DNA of 64,000 bases, from the NCBI GenBank assembly GCA_040954595.2, contig CM082585.2, forward strand, positions 11,966,001 through 12,030,000, in the 5' to 3' direction. The DNA comes from Balanoglossus misakiensis (lineage: Eukaryota > Hemichordata). Position 1 is the stretch's first letter; every line of letters starts with the position of its first letter. The notes beneath the pieces are model-generated. The model saw nothing but the letters and a program-made list of their open reading frames with translations. It was not told where the DNA came from and ran no database searches. This document shows, piece by piece, positions 25,665-40,600 of the stretch. Position numbers and translations under genes: made by a program.

Positions 25665-28600
25665 GTGAGTTTCGTGAGAAAACTGTGCGTCGCTGACGAC
25701 AGTTTGTTCAGAAAACCCCTAGCACGTCGTGTCCACATCTTCTCACGGCTATTTCGTTCACAATTTTTGCATTTCCTTTTTCATTTACACACAGACGCTC
25801 ACCGAGCGCTTGAGCTGCTCGAAGAATACCATGGCAGGCTTACGAAGCCCGGTGATCGACCCTTACGAACAGCAATCGAAAGGGTCATTCGGATTTTCAA
25901 GAGCCGTTTATTCCAAGCATTGCTCGGTAGGTAGATTTTTATCGCACGCAGTCGCGCATTCCTCGCATATTAATAGCAGAAATGCTGGCTGGTTTTCCGC
26001 ATTCCCTATTACCCATTGTAATGAACATGCATATGTATGCGAGTAGTGCGTGTCAGTTTCAAAACAAGTCCGCTTGTGAATGTGGGTCATTTATTTATGC
26101 ATGATCGGCCGCTGAAGTTGATTCGCAGGACGTTCTGCAATTCTGTCAGCGACCGATCCAGCTTAGCGGCGTTTCCATGGCAACGTCGAAAGAGTGAATT
26201 TGTTGTTGAACTCTACCCGATGACAATTGACAACTTCCGTTGCGAAAGGATGCCTGGTCTAGCCTGTCGGGCTTCTTAACTTTCCCACCATTTACCTGTC
26301 AACAGCCATACCAAATCATGCATATGCATGATGCTATTGTAATCACCTATAGAATGTTTGAAAGGCAAACATTTGCCCTTTCAAGTTTCCCATGAATTGA
26401 GGTTTTCTATCAAACGGGGTGTATAGTTGTGGCTGGTCCCAGGGACAGCTCATTGAAAAGTGGTCGACGCTAATCGACTATTCGAGAAACCGTACAAGAG
26501 GGAGCTATTTTGATGGATTGCAAAGTACAAAAGGGATTACTCTCAGTCTGATAAGTTAGAATGTGTGAGTTCCACTAACCCATTACATCATGAGCATCCA
26601 AAAGATGGATTTTTAGGTATTCGAAGCAACCTGGGCAGGAAAAGTGTCAAGGGTTTATTACTCACACAGAAAATTCAAGTAGGAAGTTTTTTATTCACAA
26701 CACACTCCATTGTCAGTGATTATTATGCATATTGGGTTTTCATTTGCAACAGTTGTTCTGTACTTTTTGTCTCTTGATGTACGGAGACTATTTATAGTCC
26801 CATAGAAAATATGCAAACTTGAAAACTGGCATATTTTAAGCATTGATTGGTGACCAAACTCAACCTTGTTTATTTTTATTTTTCTCGCCCATATTGCTGA
26901 GAACCACATCACGTTTCACATCATTCCATTATTCAGAAAAAAAAAACGAATTTTGAGCTAAATGACTTTGAAGTTATTAAGGCTTGTCACTATAAAATTA
27001 TTGATAATTCTTCCATAAAGATAAATAATGATTAGTCAAATGAATTGTTTTAAAATATGGACTTTATTGGTCATGTAGACCATGTAGTACTTGTAATTAA
27101 CAGATTACATCATGGTCTCCTTGGAGACAGACTGAGGCAAACATCCAGTGTTAGGAAATTTATGTCTGTCATAATTTTTAGTTTTTGGATTCTGGGTGGT
27201 CATGGTGATTCTTTATCCAAGGATTGTCTGTGTTTGGGAATATTTTCGATGCACATGTGTTGATGGCTGACATGACTTGAACCTGTCAGCGTCACCATTT
27301 ACAACTAGGTGAATGATGTCTCTCTGCATCTTGCATGCTGTCATGTAGGTCAAGGCAAGTCATCAGTCTTAACATGAGAAAGAGGGTTGAGTCTTACATT
27401 ATTCTAACCAAGAAATGTAAAAAAATGTTTCATCAAAAAGATATGCAAGTACAAATACATGTACATGTAAAAAGATTGGTGGTTTTAATAACCCTCCAAT
27501 CAGATTTTACTGAGTTGGAGGTAAGAAACTGGGTGTGGCTTTTGCCAAATTCTTGTCTATTCTGATGATAATTAGACAACCACTGAAATTCAGAGGTTAG
27601 TGTATTCACCAATGAATGTGAAGCATGTCATGACTACGTTCCTGATTTATGTGAGGTGTCTGGTCTCTGGCAGCTTTTGGATTTAGTCAGTCAAGGTGGA
27701 AGTGGTGCTTGTGTGATTGAAATGGAGCTTTGAGTCTCTGATGAAGTGTAGTGGTATTGTGAGAAGTAACTGGGCCCCCTCCACCCACTTGCAATGTTTT
27801 GGCCGAGTCTATCAAATAATACGCCACTCCTGGGCAACCAGTGTTAGTATTGTTTACTTTGCTGTAAACATTACTGGCAACATGCAACAGTGTATTTGCC
27901 AACAGGCCTTATTGTCAAGCATCCAAAGCGCTTGGAACAAGGGGTCTGACTATAATATTGTGGTGGGCCGTTGGTGTTTGTATCACTATGAAAGAATTAT
28001 GTTCGTAGCTGTTGAGTAACAGATATTCATGGAGTCTGGTGTGATAGGGTTTTGAAAAAAAAAACACCTTTTTTCGACCCTTGTGTAATTTAAAAACAGG
28101 ATTTTTCTGCATCAGTTAGTGAGGCGTTTTCTTTATCACACTAGAATATAACAGTTTTGCTCTCTGGTGAGCAAAAAGTTTTGCCGTCAGAATACACTCT
28201 AGTTATGACAGCATATTTGAAAGCCATTAGCTACAGCCGAGCCTCATAGACTAATGTTGAAATTGATTTAAGATAAAATATTTGTTCAGTCTCCGAAGGC
28301 CTGAAAACCAAGGAAGGAAGGAAAGAAATATGATTGATGATAGGAATCTGAGTAGACATGGATTCGATAAGGAAGTCCTGCATCTGAAAGGTAAAGGATA
28401 TTAAACATCATGGCCACCACTATGCCTTTTATGAATTCCTGCAGATTGACTTGTAAGATTTGAAACGGTAAACTTATCAGAAAATGTGTTTTGCAGTAAA
28501 TTTTCATCAATGTAATACACATGGACCTAACCGCGGGGGATTCGTGGCTCACGGAAAATCCTTGGAAATCCTTGAAGGTCATTTAAGTCCCGGAAAATGA

Positions 28601-31600
28601 AATTTAGTCGGAAGAAAGTACTGTACAATTGATTTAGCTGTCTGTGATTTCGTGATAGTTGCTGGAGAACTAACAGCTTTTTGCAGTCATTAAATTGTCA
28701 ATTATTGAAATATTTCTCAATATCAGTGAGGTTTACCATTCAGGCACACAAATCTGGTGCAATTAAGGGCCTGGAAAATGAGAGAATGTTCAGTCGGGAT
28801 TTAAATTATTGAACAATTTGTGATGAATATGGGACTGTCCAGCAGTGACCAGGTCAGAGGTCATGGTCATATTGTGTAACCATACTTAAAGTGACATGAT
28901 GATGTCAACAGCTGCAAACTTATCATTCCGAATTGAGAAACTCTCTTAGCTTTCCAAATTAACAAAAAAAGAAATATACTGTAGTTGACGACTTATTATT
29001 TACAGCCTCTGGGTGAATATTATCATTTCAATATTATTGATAATTCACAATTTATTAATTTACCCGTAAGCCATGTAGTGTTGAAATAATTGTTTAAATG
29101 CATCGACTGATTAATTTTGACCTTTTCGTGGCTTATTCAAAACAACAGCATAAATTATTTGCATTTTTACCTTGGGGCCAGTAAATGTTAATTCGTGTTT
29201 GTATGGTGGACATGGGTTAACATGTACATTTGGGCTTTGAATTGAGTAGATTTATCTTTGAACAGAACAGAGCAAAGATGCTAAATGCATTGATAAACCA
29301 TCAAAATCTGTTTAGGGTTGACAAGTAATGGATGATGATTCATGAATAAACTGTGGTATCACATTGCTATACCAGGACGGAATACCTATACATATTATAC
29401 CTGAAATAACATGCAATGTGACAAGCCAGTCTTTGCCACTTACTCTATAATTTATTACTCTAATGAGGCAGTTACAACAGCACTTAGTTGTACCTTTAAA
29501 TGCCACTCCAAAAGTTGTCGACAAAAAGAATGGTTTAAAAGTGTGAGACATGCCTGGCTACATCTGAGTAGATGCTCCAAGCGTGATAGCTCTTATTGTG
29601 TCAGCAAGAAAATAATATTGTGGAAGTGGAGATTAATGGTTTCCTACTCTTTCTGCCTGTGGTGTTTGATAAATTCTCCTTCCTCGTCCCAGCTTGAGAG
29701 GTAAATTCCAGAAGCATGACTTTGTTGGCCTTTTCCTGAAGATAAATCAGTGTAGGTTGGTTTGGTTTCTGAAGTAATTCATTGCAACAGTCTGATATTT
29801 TGACTGTTGCTCATCATTTGTTTATTAAACAAGATTTTAATTCACTGCTTGACTGGTTTCTTTGGTGGGACTGTCGAGGACAATTTGCAGATGGTAGAAG
29901 TGTGGTCTACAAAGAGTGTCTGTAAATTGGCCAATGAAACTGGTGGATTCATACAACAAAAATACCAGGATGTAAGGTCATATACAGGTCATGGAAATGT
30001 TGAATTGTTAGTGACTTGATTGCTCTAGAATATTATTGCCAGACAGTTATTCTATGTGACATGATTTGTCTTTAATTTTATTCTCTGCATTCATAAAACT
30101 TTGATCTAGCAGGATGAATCTGCCCTTCCTCCAAGCGCTTCAGTTCTTTTTCGAAGCCATGTTTTGTGGTGCCATGGCTTGGTTTAATTCATCCGTGGGT
30201 TACGGTCGGTGGGCATGAAAAGGTTTGGGGGAGGTTGGGGCTGCCATTTGTATAGATTTACCAGGTCAGGTACTGAGTGGCTTTAGGGCAAATGTCATCT
30301 CGAAACACCCAGAAAGTAGCTGCAGCTGGTTGGTGCGGACCAGACCAAGAGATCTGTTCAGATCTTGCCAGACTTGGTGAATTGTCCTCTGTTACATGAG
30401 AATTTCTTCTTATACTAGTATACAATGACTTAGCCACGCGAGATCTTGTAGGGTTTCGTTGCATTTGGAAAATGGTCTATTCCTTAACACTACTATTCAA
30501 TGGCATTGGGTTGTGCCGGACTACATCTGGAGAGGTGGTTGCCCATTTGGCACTTGCACAGTATAATTTATCCAATCATGATATCCCCCTGCTGGGAACG
30601 GTCATGGCACGTGTCGGAAGCCTGAGGAATTTCCAAGGTATCCACTTCCACGCCTGGCTTATATTCCAGGAACCATACCGTCACCACACTCCCAACATCT
30701 ATAAATATCTCCAGTGCTCTCCCCAGAGAACTTTCCTTTTCCTTTGTACTGTACGGTGAACCTAAAGCATAAGAGTTGCCACTGGGAAGCCTTTCTAATT
30801 GGACAACAGGAGGCCTGGTAGATAACCCCCAATATGTGCAATTGCTTTATAGTAGCCATTCATTGCATCTTTATGCCCCCAAACTATTCTACTCATCTGA
30901 GAAGTTACGTCTAGTCAATTGGCCACATAATTGGCGTACAATTATCCCAGGCTTTCTACAGGAGATGACCAATTTAACAGAGACCTGCAAGAGTTCTAAG
31001 GTTTCCAGAAATGTAATTTTATAATGAGGTCATTTGCCATTGAGACTTTTGTCCTATTATGAGGAACCTCAGCATGATTTCTAACCCTGTGGTACATGTG
31101 AGAAATTTACATCACATAATAATATCAGTGACCTGATAACCATCTAGCTTCCTGGCTTTACCACTGTGGTAAAAAGATCCTGTTGCCACAGTTACGTGCA
31201 CCAGTACAGCAGATATGTGATGACTTTGATCATGATGCTAATGGAAAAAGAGTCCTGGTTTTAACAGACGCTAAAGAAACATTATGGTATTAATTGTGAT
31301 TACTGTGTTAAAGTATGATTGATGATAGATACACAGCAATTAGGCTGTGGTATTTGTGTATTTACCTAGCACATGGGCAAACACAACAGACCAGCTATTA
31401 GAATAAGACGGATAACACTTGTTCCAGCTGTCTATTCTGGGATGTAATCATCTTAACTGCCAACCCCAGGGGCTGTTGATAATGATGTGGCAAAACGAAA
31501 TGATGTCCTTTTTAGTTCCAACCCAGCTGCTTCTCACAGCCAGTTGCAAACGTGACTTTGTTATTCAGAAAAATATGAATAAAGCTGTTGATTTATCAAG

Positions 31601-34600
31601 GGATATCATACTGTATTTTTCCTGAAGCCTTTCAGAGAAAAATATTGATCGTTATATCTATAAACCAGAAATGTTTTCATAGGATTGAAATAGACATATG
31701 AGATCTGTAAATGTGTTTTCTCCATTAGTTTTTGACAATCTGTCTTTATTTGACTTTTTGTCTAGAAAAAAATATAATTTTATAAAGGAGTAAACTGAAC
31801 ATTTATCAGCCATTATTTTACCAATTAAATGTGATAATTGTATGTTAATACAGGCACTTAGCTAATCAAATAACTACACAGGAATTATGTGTCGTATGTA
31901 ATTGTAAGGTTCGTTAATGGGTTGTCATATTTTGTGGCGGTCCCACTGGACATTAGGGTACTACATTGTATATGACATAATCAAGCTCAAACTAAAACGA
32001 TTTTCATAACATACATATGTACTGTCTGTCTCTCTAAAATACATGTTATTCTAGAAAATTATGAATTTTTCACATGTTCTTCATTCTTCCCATCATAGTG
32101 TTTCATAACAGTTTTAAAAATAGAATTCTATAATATTATTATAACTCACATCAGCGATATTGTTAGTCATTTTATTTACATGTCTCTCTGACGTAACAAT
32201 TGTGATTGTGTAGCGCTATTCATGTTGTCAGGCTGTTTTGGTGATAATATGACAAGCATATGAGAAGTTAATATACATGCCATGGATATCTCGACTAAAT
32301 TCATTGCCAGTGTTTAATAACTATATGATTTATTATTTCCAAGGCTTGTTGAGATCAAGTGTTTATGCAACCACTTGACAAGCAGGTACTCCAGGTATAG
32401 GAGAGGTCACCATTGGCTGTGGCCCATTCGTATTATTGAAACTATTGAAGTATTTATCATGTATTAGAGATGTGAGCTGAGTTCTTCCATCCCTGCTGGC
32501 TTTGTAAGACAGCAGCAGAAGAGCCCCTGTATAAATGCTATTTACATGTATGAACATATGCACACACCACCTATGAATAGACCATTTTCCAAACTCCACA
32601 TACGAGACCCTGCGAGATATCGCGTGGCTAAGCTCTGCACCTTCTAATTTCATACAAAGCTCGACTTGTATTAGTTGGCTAGCAGCCCTGTAATTAACCA
32701 AGTCTCGCAAGATCTCGCAATGAGTGGAAAATCATCTATTGTTCTTCCTCTGACACTTTTTTCTGGTAGTTTTGCAGATTAAGCCAAGTAGAACCTGTAG
32801 AATAGATGCGCGATTTATTTACATGCACCGTATTGACGTCCCGAAATGTGAGTGCGAATGAATTGGTATTGCACAGAGAGAATGCTGAAGCTACTTCATT
32901 GTTCAGCTGACCGAATGCCAAGATTTTACAATATGAGGTCCCATGCAGCCCAGCCAAGCAGATGTATATATGTTCCCTACATGCAAAGGGTTAATTTTTA
33001 TAGGCTATGAGGCATGTCTCAAATCAACAAGCACTTGTCTCGGCAAGCGATATGAGGTTACGGGTCAATATGCATGTGCTTTTTACTGTAAATTTCAAGT
33101 GTGATAGTATTTGAATTTGTTACAGGAAAAGGTGTTAACACAGGCATGTTTATTTTTCAGCATTTTGGTCTGAGTGTGTTTGATTTTGTGTAAATGTAAC
33201 ATTTATACCCGCACCACATTTCTTTTTGTGAATACTGTCATCTCTGTATTTTTTTATATTCTCATACATATTATTTGCAGTTTTGGAAAACAACTTTTTT
33301 TTTCTATTTTATATTCTGGATCATTGACAACAGTTGTATGCAGTTTGGTATGCAGCAAATGTGTGTATGTTTGAAATTAGGCCAGGGACCACTTTGGGGA
33401 GAGGGACATTTACCATGTTTGATTAAATGGGAAAATATTAGGATCGTATCTCAACTGATGCAGTAATGTAACTTTAAAGATAAAGAGATGGCCAATAATA
33501 CATTAATTGATATTTTATCTGAAAAAATTGATAAATTCAAACATACATCTTTCTGTTTCCTTGGTTACGGCAATCACTGTCTTTTTATGCTGACTTACCG
33601 AAAAACAATCACTTAAAAAACTGAAAGCTATTCTTTGATGTTTCCTTTTAGATATTTACATATTTTTGTGTGCAGTGGACATGATTTTTTTAAAGAAATG
33701 CTGGATAACAATACAGAAAGTGGCAAGCATTGTGTGAAAAAATTACTTTAAGATGTATTCCATTTGTCACTTTTATTTATGCGATTGCCTTTTCAGTTGC
33801 TATGCCAATAGAATTGTTCATTATAATGGGGAGAATTACCAAATTGAGCGATTTTTGCTGCCCAGAAACTTTCAGCATTAGCCCTTTTGTCTCAGTTACA
33901 TCAGTACTAATATTTGAGCACATAGCATATAATTATTGCGTAGCATTTAACAAGCATCCACTCGCTGTTCATAGCTTAGGCCGTATAACACACGAAAATC
34001 CATATCATAAATATTAAGACAGACAAACAAAAACTCACCACATATGCACATGTACACACTGTGTCACACACATAATCATACAGACACACACACACACAAT
34101 CTGTTCTGTGCGATTTTACTGCAGACTCCTGTTTTTAGGTTTCAACAAAACTTTTTCTAATTCTATGGCCCTCACCAGAAATGTATTATTGTTTATTTAC
34201 GTATTTCTTTATTCATTTATTTCTTTATCTGTCCACTTATTTCTTTATCTGTCTACTTATTGATTTATCCATTTATGTTTATTTATTTCTTTATTCATTT
34301 ATTTTTTGATTGATTGATTTTTATTATTTCAATCTGTTTCCCAATATCTCTGTATTATGACATTTCTGGTGAAATAAACCTTATTCATGCATCCACCCTA
34401 ATTCTGAGAACTGTCCACTTCCTTGAATCTTTTCTGACCGCATTTTTGCAATCTGCTACCGTCTGCCACTCAACCAGGTAGGTTTAATCTCAATATCTCT
34501 GAATCATCACCGCTTATAATGGTGATTCACTCGATTCACAGTAAATAACAAAGAAAGTCATGAATCACTGTGTTTGCTTTTCTGATTCTGTTTATTTGAG

Positions 34601-37600
34601 CATTGTACAGACACTGACAAGTCAAAACCAAATTGGTTCTTTAGGGATGTGAATAAATGGAGTGCATGAATATATACACATACATAAATTCTCAGAAACT
34701 GTCGGTAGTTGTAACCACAACTTGTGAGATATATATTTGAAATATTCAGACTAGAACAAATAATTCCACCTCTTCTAATTGCGAATTGATTAATCTACTA
34801 TGCCACAGTAAATTTTACAGTAATTTAAATAACTGAAATTTTGTTAATCATTGATGTCGCTATTTACAAGTACAGTGTAAGACATTGGAAATATGAATAT
34901 TTCATCAACTGCTATTTTAGAATTTAATTAAAATCCTAAACCACAGCTGATAATAATGCGATTTGCCGTTGGCATATTGGAATATGCTTAATTGAATTTA
35001 GTGCAGGTTTTGAATTGACGTTGCATCTCAGAGAAAGAGTATAAGGACTGTTCATTAAATTGATGGTTTTCTTGATTTTAACCATCAGCTAGTTGGTGTT
35101 TCTTCTGGAAACTTCTTATTTAGTAATTGGCCATGTGAGAAAGCAGCCACATATCTTGAATGTAATGGCTTCCCCAAATGAAGCAGGTTTGCACAGATCC
35201 TTTCAGGCATTCACTGATCCAAGGAGTTGGTCTTCAAAGATTTTTTTCCATGGAAATTGTCATTAATCATTCATCACTGAGAGTAGACAAGCTGATCAGA
35301 TATCTGGTTTACTGTGCAAGTCAGTCAGTCAGTCAGTCAGTATGCGAGGGAATTTGCCAATTGTCCTTAATTATACACAGATAATATTCTATTCAAATTG
35401 TAATTTTGTCTTGAAAAATCAGTCCTTAATAGAGAGATGACAGTTTTCACTGTACATGTACATGTCACTGTTTATACAGCCTATGCTATCGCCTTCTAGA
35501 CACATTCCAACACTTACATTACTGACAGTAACGCTCATCATATTCTATGCATGTCTGTCTGTCTGTGCAGCAAGGTATCATACACAGCAGAATGCCAGCC
35601 AGGTCACAGGAAATCTCATTTTCACCCTCCATTGCCCACACCGACAATAAAAAATCTTCCCTGTCCACACCAACAGAACATGGCTATTCCATTAGAGCCG
35701 ACAAACCACTCGGTTATGACACTGCAGCTCAGCTCGCAGTTTTACAGACAGCACTGTCATTTATACGCAAACCTTGTTCCAGTCTGAGTCAATTTCAAAA
35801 ACTGATTTGTCATTTGATTTTAGTTGTGCTACACTGAAGCATTTACTCCAAACTACCTAGAAACATATCACGGCACAGAAAAAATTTAAACTTCTAAGCT
35901 CGGATTCAGGGGGTATTAGCAGATTATTTTGTCTGACTGTATAGCTGGGCCCCTTGAATGGTACTTTTCAGCCATTGACTTCAGCTGTGACATTCCATTT
36001 GGTGTTGGGATGCTGCAGACAGAATGAGATTGGTGTTACCAAGTACCATCCGAGAGAGAAAGCTGTCGCGAATTGATTCTGTTGACAGAGCACTTATATG
36101 TGCAACCGCAAATATGTTAATAGCAACGAGGTGTGTCAGCAAGAACCTTTGAATTTCCAATGGGAAAGATAAATCACCCTGATAGATTTAGTGATGGTAT
36201 TTCTGCATGCGGTAATCCATTGCAAATGGCTGACTTCCATATCCATCAGAATGCACAGGCAGACTGGCTCCATAGCCGATCTGTGTTTTACCCTTTGACA
36301 TGATCTGTAATCAGGAAACTACACTCGTACATGTAATAGCAAGATGTTCAATTTCATAAAAGGTAATAGGTCAGGCTAAAATGAACCAGTATTCTTGGGA
36401 GGTAATAGATGAGACGCTTTTATATGTTGTGTTTGTCTACTTTCTAATGTAATAAAACGAGCATGCCTTTGATTCATTTCTGTTTGGGATCTTATCCTGA
36501 TTGTAGGGAAGCAATCAAGAGATTTTATAATGCCAGGTTATGGAATGAGGCATCTTGACTTGACAGAATTCTGATAAAGGTAGTCATCTTCATCAAAAGT
36601 AATGACCACTGCACATTCTGCTTGTACATGATGGATATAAATTGAAGACTCTTGTGTTTTAACTTCAAAGCTTTGAAGAAATACGACATTGTGTGTCAGT
36701 AACAGTGAAAGTGAAATGTAGTTCTTTCATGAGATGGCTTCCCTTGTTGGCTTGTCAAGGTCATTCAAGGTCACCTGGAAAACCAGTACGGAATAAGAGA
36801 CCAGTAGGTCTTGAAGTAAAATTCAGTAAAAGTGCAGAATGGGTCCAGGGCTTCTTGTTTAGGATATAAACCCCGGCCCCAGCTGGATTCACACTAAGCA
36901 TAATATAATTCGTTTTGAAGTAGTGCAGAAAATGAAGTTGTGGAGATTGTTGTTCTGCATGAAATTTTAATCTAAGTAAGTGGTAGCTGCTCTTAGAAAT
37001 AAAAGTATATGGTCGGTTGGAATTACCTTGTAAAAATTGAAGAGCATTTCATGGATGATACTACACATGTTCATTTGATGGTTCTACACGATGCAACAGT
37101 CGTTGAAACAAAATGGAAGATGAATCTTATTGCAAGCGGGATAGGGAAGATAATGTAGAGAAAAAGGTAAATACTGTGTTGAACTGATTAAAATATCTTT
37201 ACCACATTTATGGATAAATGTTTTGTAGTGATAAAAGAATGTTATACATTTATATACAGTCAAACCTGTGTTAGTGGTCACCAGGTTTGATTGTATCAAC
37301 ATGGCCCATTCCCTGGTACAGTCTGTGGTTCACACTTAGAGATATAACCGGATAGTTGACAAGGCTTGTATCAAATTGTCAGGTTCTTTATTTGTGATAT
37401 GGATAGACCAGTCCATGGTGACAGATTGAATGCCTGGATTTTAGGTGTAAGCATGGCTTTAAGGCAGGTTGATCAGTCGAGGGTCCAACATCATGCAAAC
37501 ATCAGATGGTTGCATGACTGCACACAGGCATGTACATTGAAGTGTTGGCAGGAATCATTCAAGTGTGGTTTATACTATAGTGGATTAAAGTGGGGACATT

Positions 37601-40600
37601 TTAACTTGGGTTGGAAATTGGATGACATACGTGTCACTTCATGTTGATCTGTGATTTTTTTCACATACACAAATCTTCAATTAACAGTTCTTGATTTCTT
37701 GCAGTTGTGCAGACTCAAAATACATGGCTAACGCACGCTCTCAGAATGCAAACTGTCCCTCAACCCCCTGCGTTATTCTATCCGCGAAGTGGTCCATGAA
37801 CAGGACAGAATTTTCTTGGCATAAACATTATTCCATCATGCACTGTTACATTCCCCAAAGTTGCATCATTGTCGTTTGTGAAACTGGTGATGATATTTTA
37901 GTCACAAATGTGTGGTCGCTTGTGGCAGTTGGTGAGAGATGGATTGGAGTTATAACCAGAATAATTCTCAACATTGTAAAGGTCAGCCCTCATGCATATT
38001 TCTCTGCATTTATCGTTCAGGCCAGCCCTGTGGCAGTCCTATACAATTTCACAATTTCTAAAAGGTCATAGGGCATCCAGCATGATGCGCTGCAGGTCCA
38101 TGTGTGGCTGATAAGGACATTAACTGTACATTGCACAGATGAGAAGCCTTTGTCACACCAGATGCCTTTTGAACCAGCATATTCAGCGCGTGAAATGAAA
38201 ATACATTTCACTAATAAAAGACTATTCTGATCATCAAATGCCTTTGTGAGCCAAGAATCCTCACATTTTCACCTCAGAATTGAAAAGCTTGTATTCTGCA
38301 TTGTAGGTGAGGTCATGTCACAGCTTATTATGTGGATGTATTACACATCTCTATAACACACCTCCATTCATTCATTCAGTCATTTGTACACATGTATAAA
38401 TGACTACTGTATTCAAGTCGTACTGTAGAATATACACCTATTTCAGAGCAATAACTCGCGTATTAACTCAAAAATACATCTACATTATATATATTCAATT
38501 ACTGTTGTGTACAATTTGGAAGACAGGACACATATAAAAACATATTTTGATAACATTTCCTCAACGTGTTTTTTACAGCAATCGGGGTTAAAAATCAATA
38601 TGAAAATACTGGAGATAGAAAAAACAACTTTGGTGTCGGAGACAGTTACGAAAATATTATTACTCTAAAAGTTTATATGGCTGCCATACTGTGTGTGGAA
38701 AGAAAAAAAAGTGTATTATTAAAATGAGAGCCTCAGTTTCTTGTCAGTTATTAAAGTATTTCTTTCTATAAAGCCTTGTAAGTTGTACATGTAGATTTGT
38801 GAAGGATTGAGAAAAACAATGGAAACATTGGCTTGAAACTCTCTGTGCAATGTACAGAGGAACCCATATGGCATTCCCTTGAGAATACATGTATGCAGAT
38901 GTATGAAATATGTACATGTAGGTCATGCAAGTGTGTATCCTTGCTGATAAAATTCATAGAATTACATACATGTATCTTATCACAGTAAGTGCTAGCTATG
39001 CCAAGGCATGGGGAGAGTTGTTTTACCGATGGTGGATGACGGATTGGAACAGCTGACAGGAACAAGAACTCATATCTGATGTGTTGATGGGAATTGGAGA
39101 GGTTTTGTCGTAGCGTGTGGTCATATTTGATCTGCCGATATTTTTATGTTTCAACCGGTTGGCTTCTGTGATCAATGGAACGGATTTGTGACTCTGCATA
39201 AAATTCTGATGTCGGTGAGGTCAGTTTGGTTTGAGGAGAATAATGTTTGCGTGGGTGTCTGTGCATGGTAATCAGTCATTTCCTCTCAAGTATTGCTTTA
39301 ATTGTGTGATTCTGATAAACACATCCAGAGATGCTGTACAGTATTTCTGGTTCCATCACCCCTGGTATAAAGTTGTTAGCAATAGCAGGGGTGTTGTGAT
39401 CAGTGACTGTGCATAAAAATTTGTAATTACATGTAGACATCTTTATGCTCATCATCGTGTTTTTCTTAAGGCGAAATTCACTTGCAAAGCAGAAACATTA
39501 TGAAAACCCATGAAAGACTCTCTCTCATGCTTGACCTGTTTTTAAGGCTGTGAATTGAGATGCATCGATGTGGTCAAAATAATAATAGTTTAGAATCCTT
39601 TTTACTCCCACGTAACTCCCAACCTGTCATGATGTGGTTTAACCCAGGCGTGACATGACATGACAAATAGTCACAGAAATTGGATGAATTACTCCATCAA
39701 ATGGTGACAGGTTTTGTAGGCTTCTAATAAAGCATAGAACTGTGGTGTGTTCTTGGTTTTCCCACACATGCCTTCCCCCTTGTCTTTGTCAGTGGGTGCT
39801 TATTGGATGAAAACCGTTCTTTAATTAACACACGCTAAATGTCATCCAATGGCGCGATGTGTATTATATTACATTGACAGAAACTTCGATGTGCCACACG
39901 ACAGTTACTTGAATTTTATTTCTTATGTATAGGCTGTGTTGATAAGTTACATACATTTTACTGTGCATTGGTATTATATCATGCATCCAAGTCATTTCAA
40001 AAATGTCTTTTTCCTATGATTAGCCAGTCAGCACCAGCGGCCAGTACGCAATCATTGAAACATTTATAATATCACTTTTCCTGGATATGTGACTGTGTTT
40101 AGAACTCTTGACAAAAGACCAGTGAATCTCAAGTGTCTGTGCTGGCTACATCGTCTGAATGGTGTCCAATCGAAATCTCATTAATATTTTAATAGTCAAG
40201 GACTTCCCGGGCACTTTGTGGAATTAGCTTATTATTTTGATCATCTGCTGAGGGCAAATATATTGGATAATTATGCTGGGAGATTCTGCTATGTGGTGTG
40301 AATGACTGAATGAAGAGATCATGATCCACTTTGTACGTTGTCGTTACATTCCTTTGCAACCATTGTAGATGCGTCCAAATTCCGTATCCCACAAATCCCA
40401 CAGAAGGTGCACAAATCTTTATCCTGGAATGAATGAAAAATTCACAAACTCAGAGAACAGGAGATTTCATGGCATCTAAAATGTGTGATGTTCACCATAG
40501 GGTCTTCGTGTCACATATGCGCTTGAAGTTGCTTTGTATGACTGTGGTAACTCTAACCTCCACAATAATAGGCAAAAGATGATAACCTTTGCCCTTTAAT

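Noticed and set aside
33730-34017. 95-codon hydrophobic frame in DLG intron 2
   Set aside because: No family resemblance, AT-rich and no acceptor or promoter context. Treated as chance.
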